DNA from: Craterostigma plantagineum
Lineage: Eukaryota; Streptophyta; Magnoliopsida; Lamiales; Linderniaceae
DNA: 64,000 nt
Direction: 5' to 3'
Assembly: GCA_027422505.1 (NCBI GenBank)
Contig: JAPQWV010000763.1
Coordinates: forward strand, 175,001 to 239,000
The notes under the pieces were generated by a model, which saw only the letters and a program-made list of their open reading frames with translations, was not told the origin of the DNA and made no database searches. Shown here in pieces: positions 63,642 through 64,000 of the stretch (position 1 is its first letter; each line of letters begins with the position of its first letter). A program made the translations under genes and the position numbers.

Positions 63642-64000
63642 GCTCCACGAAACGAGGTTAGGACCAATAAATATTGAATATCCATAAGTCGAGCGTCTAG
63701 TGTCTATGCAACGGGCCCAATCCGCATCAGAATATCCAAGGATATCAAGTGGACCGGGCGAAAAGGATATACCAAAACCAAGTGTGCCCTTAACATACCT
63801 CAAAATACGTTTGACAGCCTGAAAATGTTCTGTAGTAGGTCGTTGTTGGAATTGGCTGACAGTGTTGACTGAATAAGCAATATCTGGACGAGTGATGGTC
63901 AAATACTGAAGAGCACCGACTAACGACCGATACAACGTAGGATCTGAAAACTCGATGCCAGTAGCCGTGAAAGTAGCACCAGGAGCTAGAGGAGTGGAGA
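63642..64000 (-). pseudogene. Ty1/copia reverse transcriptase/RNase H, proximal piece (runs off the window)
   Basis: The - strand reads YRSLVGALQYLTITRPDIAYSV, then AVKRILRYVKGTLGFGI, then GYSDADWARCIDTRRSTYGY, the connection and RNase H start of copia pol. It continues to the right beyond 64000, so the element's main body is outside the window. The inserted compact element separates it from its C-terminus. Confidence 0.9.

Overview
This window is nuclear DNA from a flowering plant, most likely a eudicot. The evidence is three intact plant genes with plant-style GT-AG introns, dense LTR retrotransposons of plant-only lineages (Athila-type Ty3 with a tRNA-Asp primer site, a chromovirus, Ty1/copia), and plant DNA transposons (CACTA, hAT, Mutator-like, Stowaway). 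I cannot name the species. Only about 8 kb is ordinary gene space; the rest is transposons inserted into one another.

Intact genes: (1) a single-exon PB1-domain protein at 1041-2480 (+); (2) DNA polymerase kappa, 14 exons, 52891-57069 (+), 637 residues with the catalytic residues, a UBZ finger and a PIP-like tail; (3) a GPI-anchored GH17 beta-1,3-glucanase, 6 exons, 60104-57872 (-), 464 residues, convergent with polymerase kappa.

Region by region: 1-5.7 kb holds the PB1 gene, a small poly(A) retroposon and a 480-bp hAT MITE with an exact 8-bp target duplication. 5.8-37.0 kb is an Athila complex with four LTRs. One unit (5.8-16.6 kb) has decayed gag-pol and an ORF-1/env-like ORF in the + direction. 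The remaining LTRs and internal pieces run on the - strand. The outermost ends carry the 5-bp duplication ATGTT in opposite orientations inside one satellite repeat, so I read this as one tandem LTR-sharing array broken by an inversion of about 11-12 kb. A 10.2-kb chromovirus (20784-30989) sits in the second unit's ORF-1. 37.0-38.9 kb is the ~144-bp satellite that received the Athila array. 40.5-41.9 kb has a MITE and a poly(A) retroposon.

42.3-47.1 kb is a MYB/SANT-like pseudogene on the - strand. It is split by a 2.7-kb CACTA element (duplication ATA) and by a 1.2-kb hAT-like element (duplication CATGATGA) that carries a piece of an HSP70/BiP gene. 47.7-52.8 kb holds two members of a TIR family with AGGCCC-rich ends and 9-bp duplications; a foldback relative lies inside the CACTA. 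The 4.25-kb member ends 118 bp before the polymerase kappa start codon. 60.9-64.0 kb is a Ty1/copia pol fragment interrupted by a compact 2.2-kb non-autonomous LTR element (351-bp LTRs, duplication TTTGC) with one 145-codon ORF of unknown function.

The window is mainly a record of layered insertion, LTR recombination, inversion and gene-fragment capture around three housekeeping or cell-wall genes. I saw no tRNA or rRNA gene.
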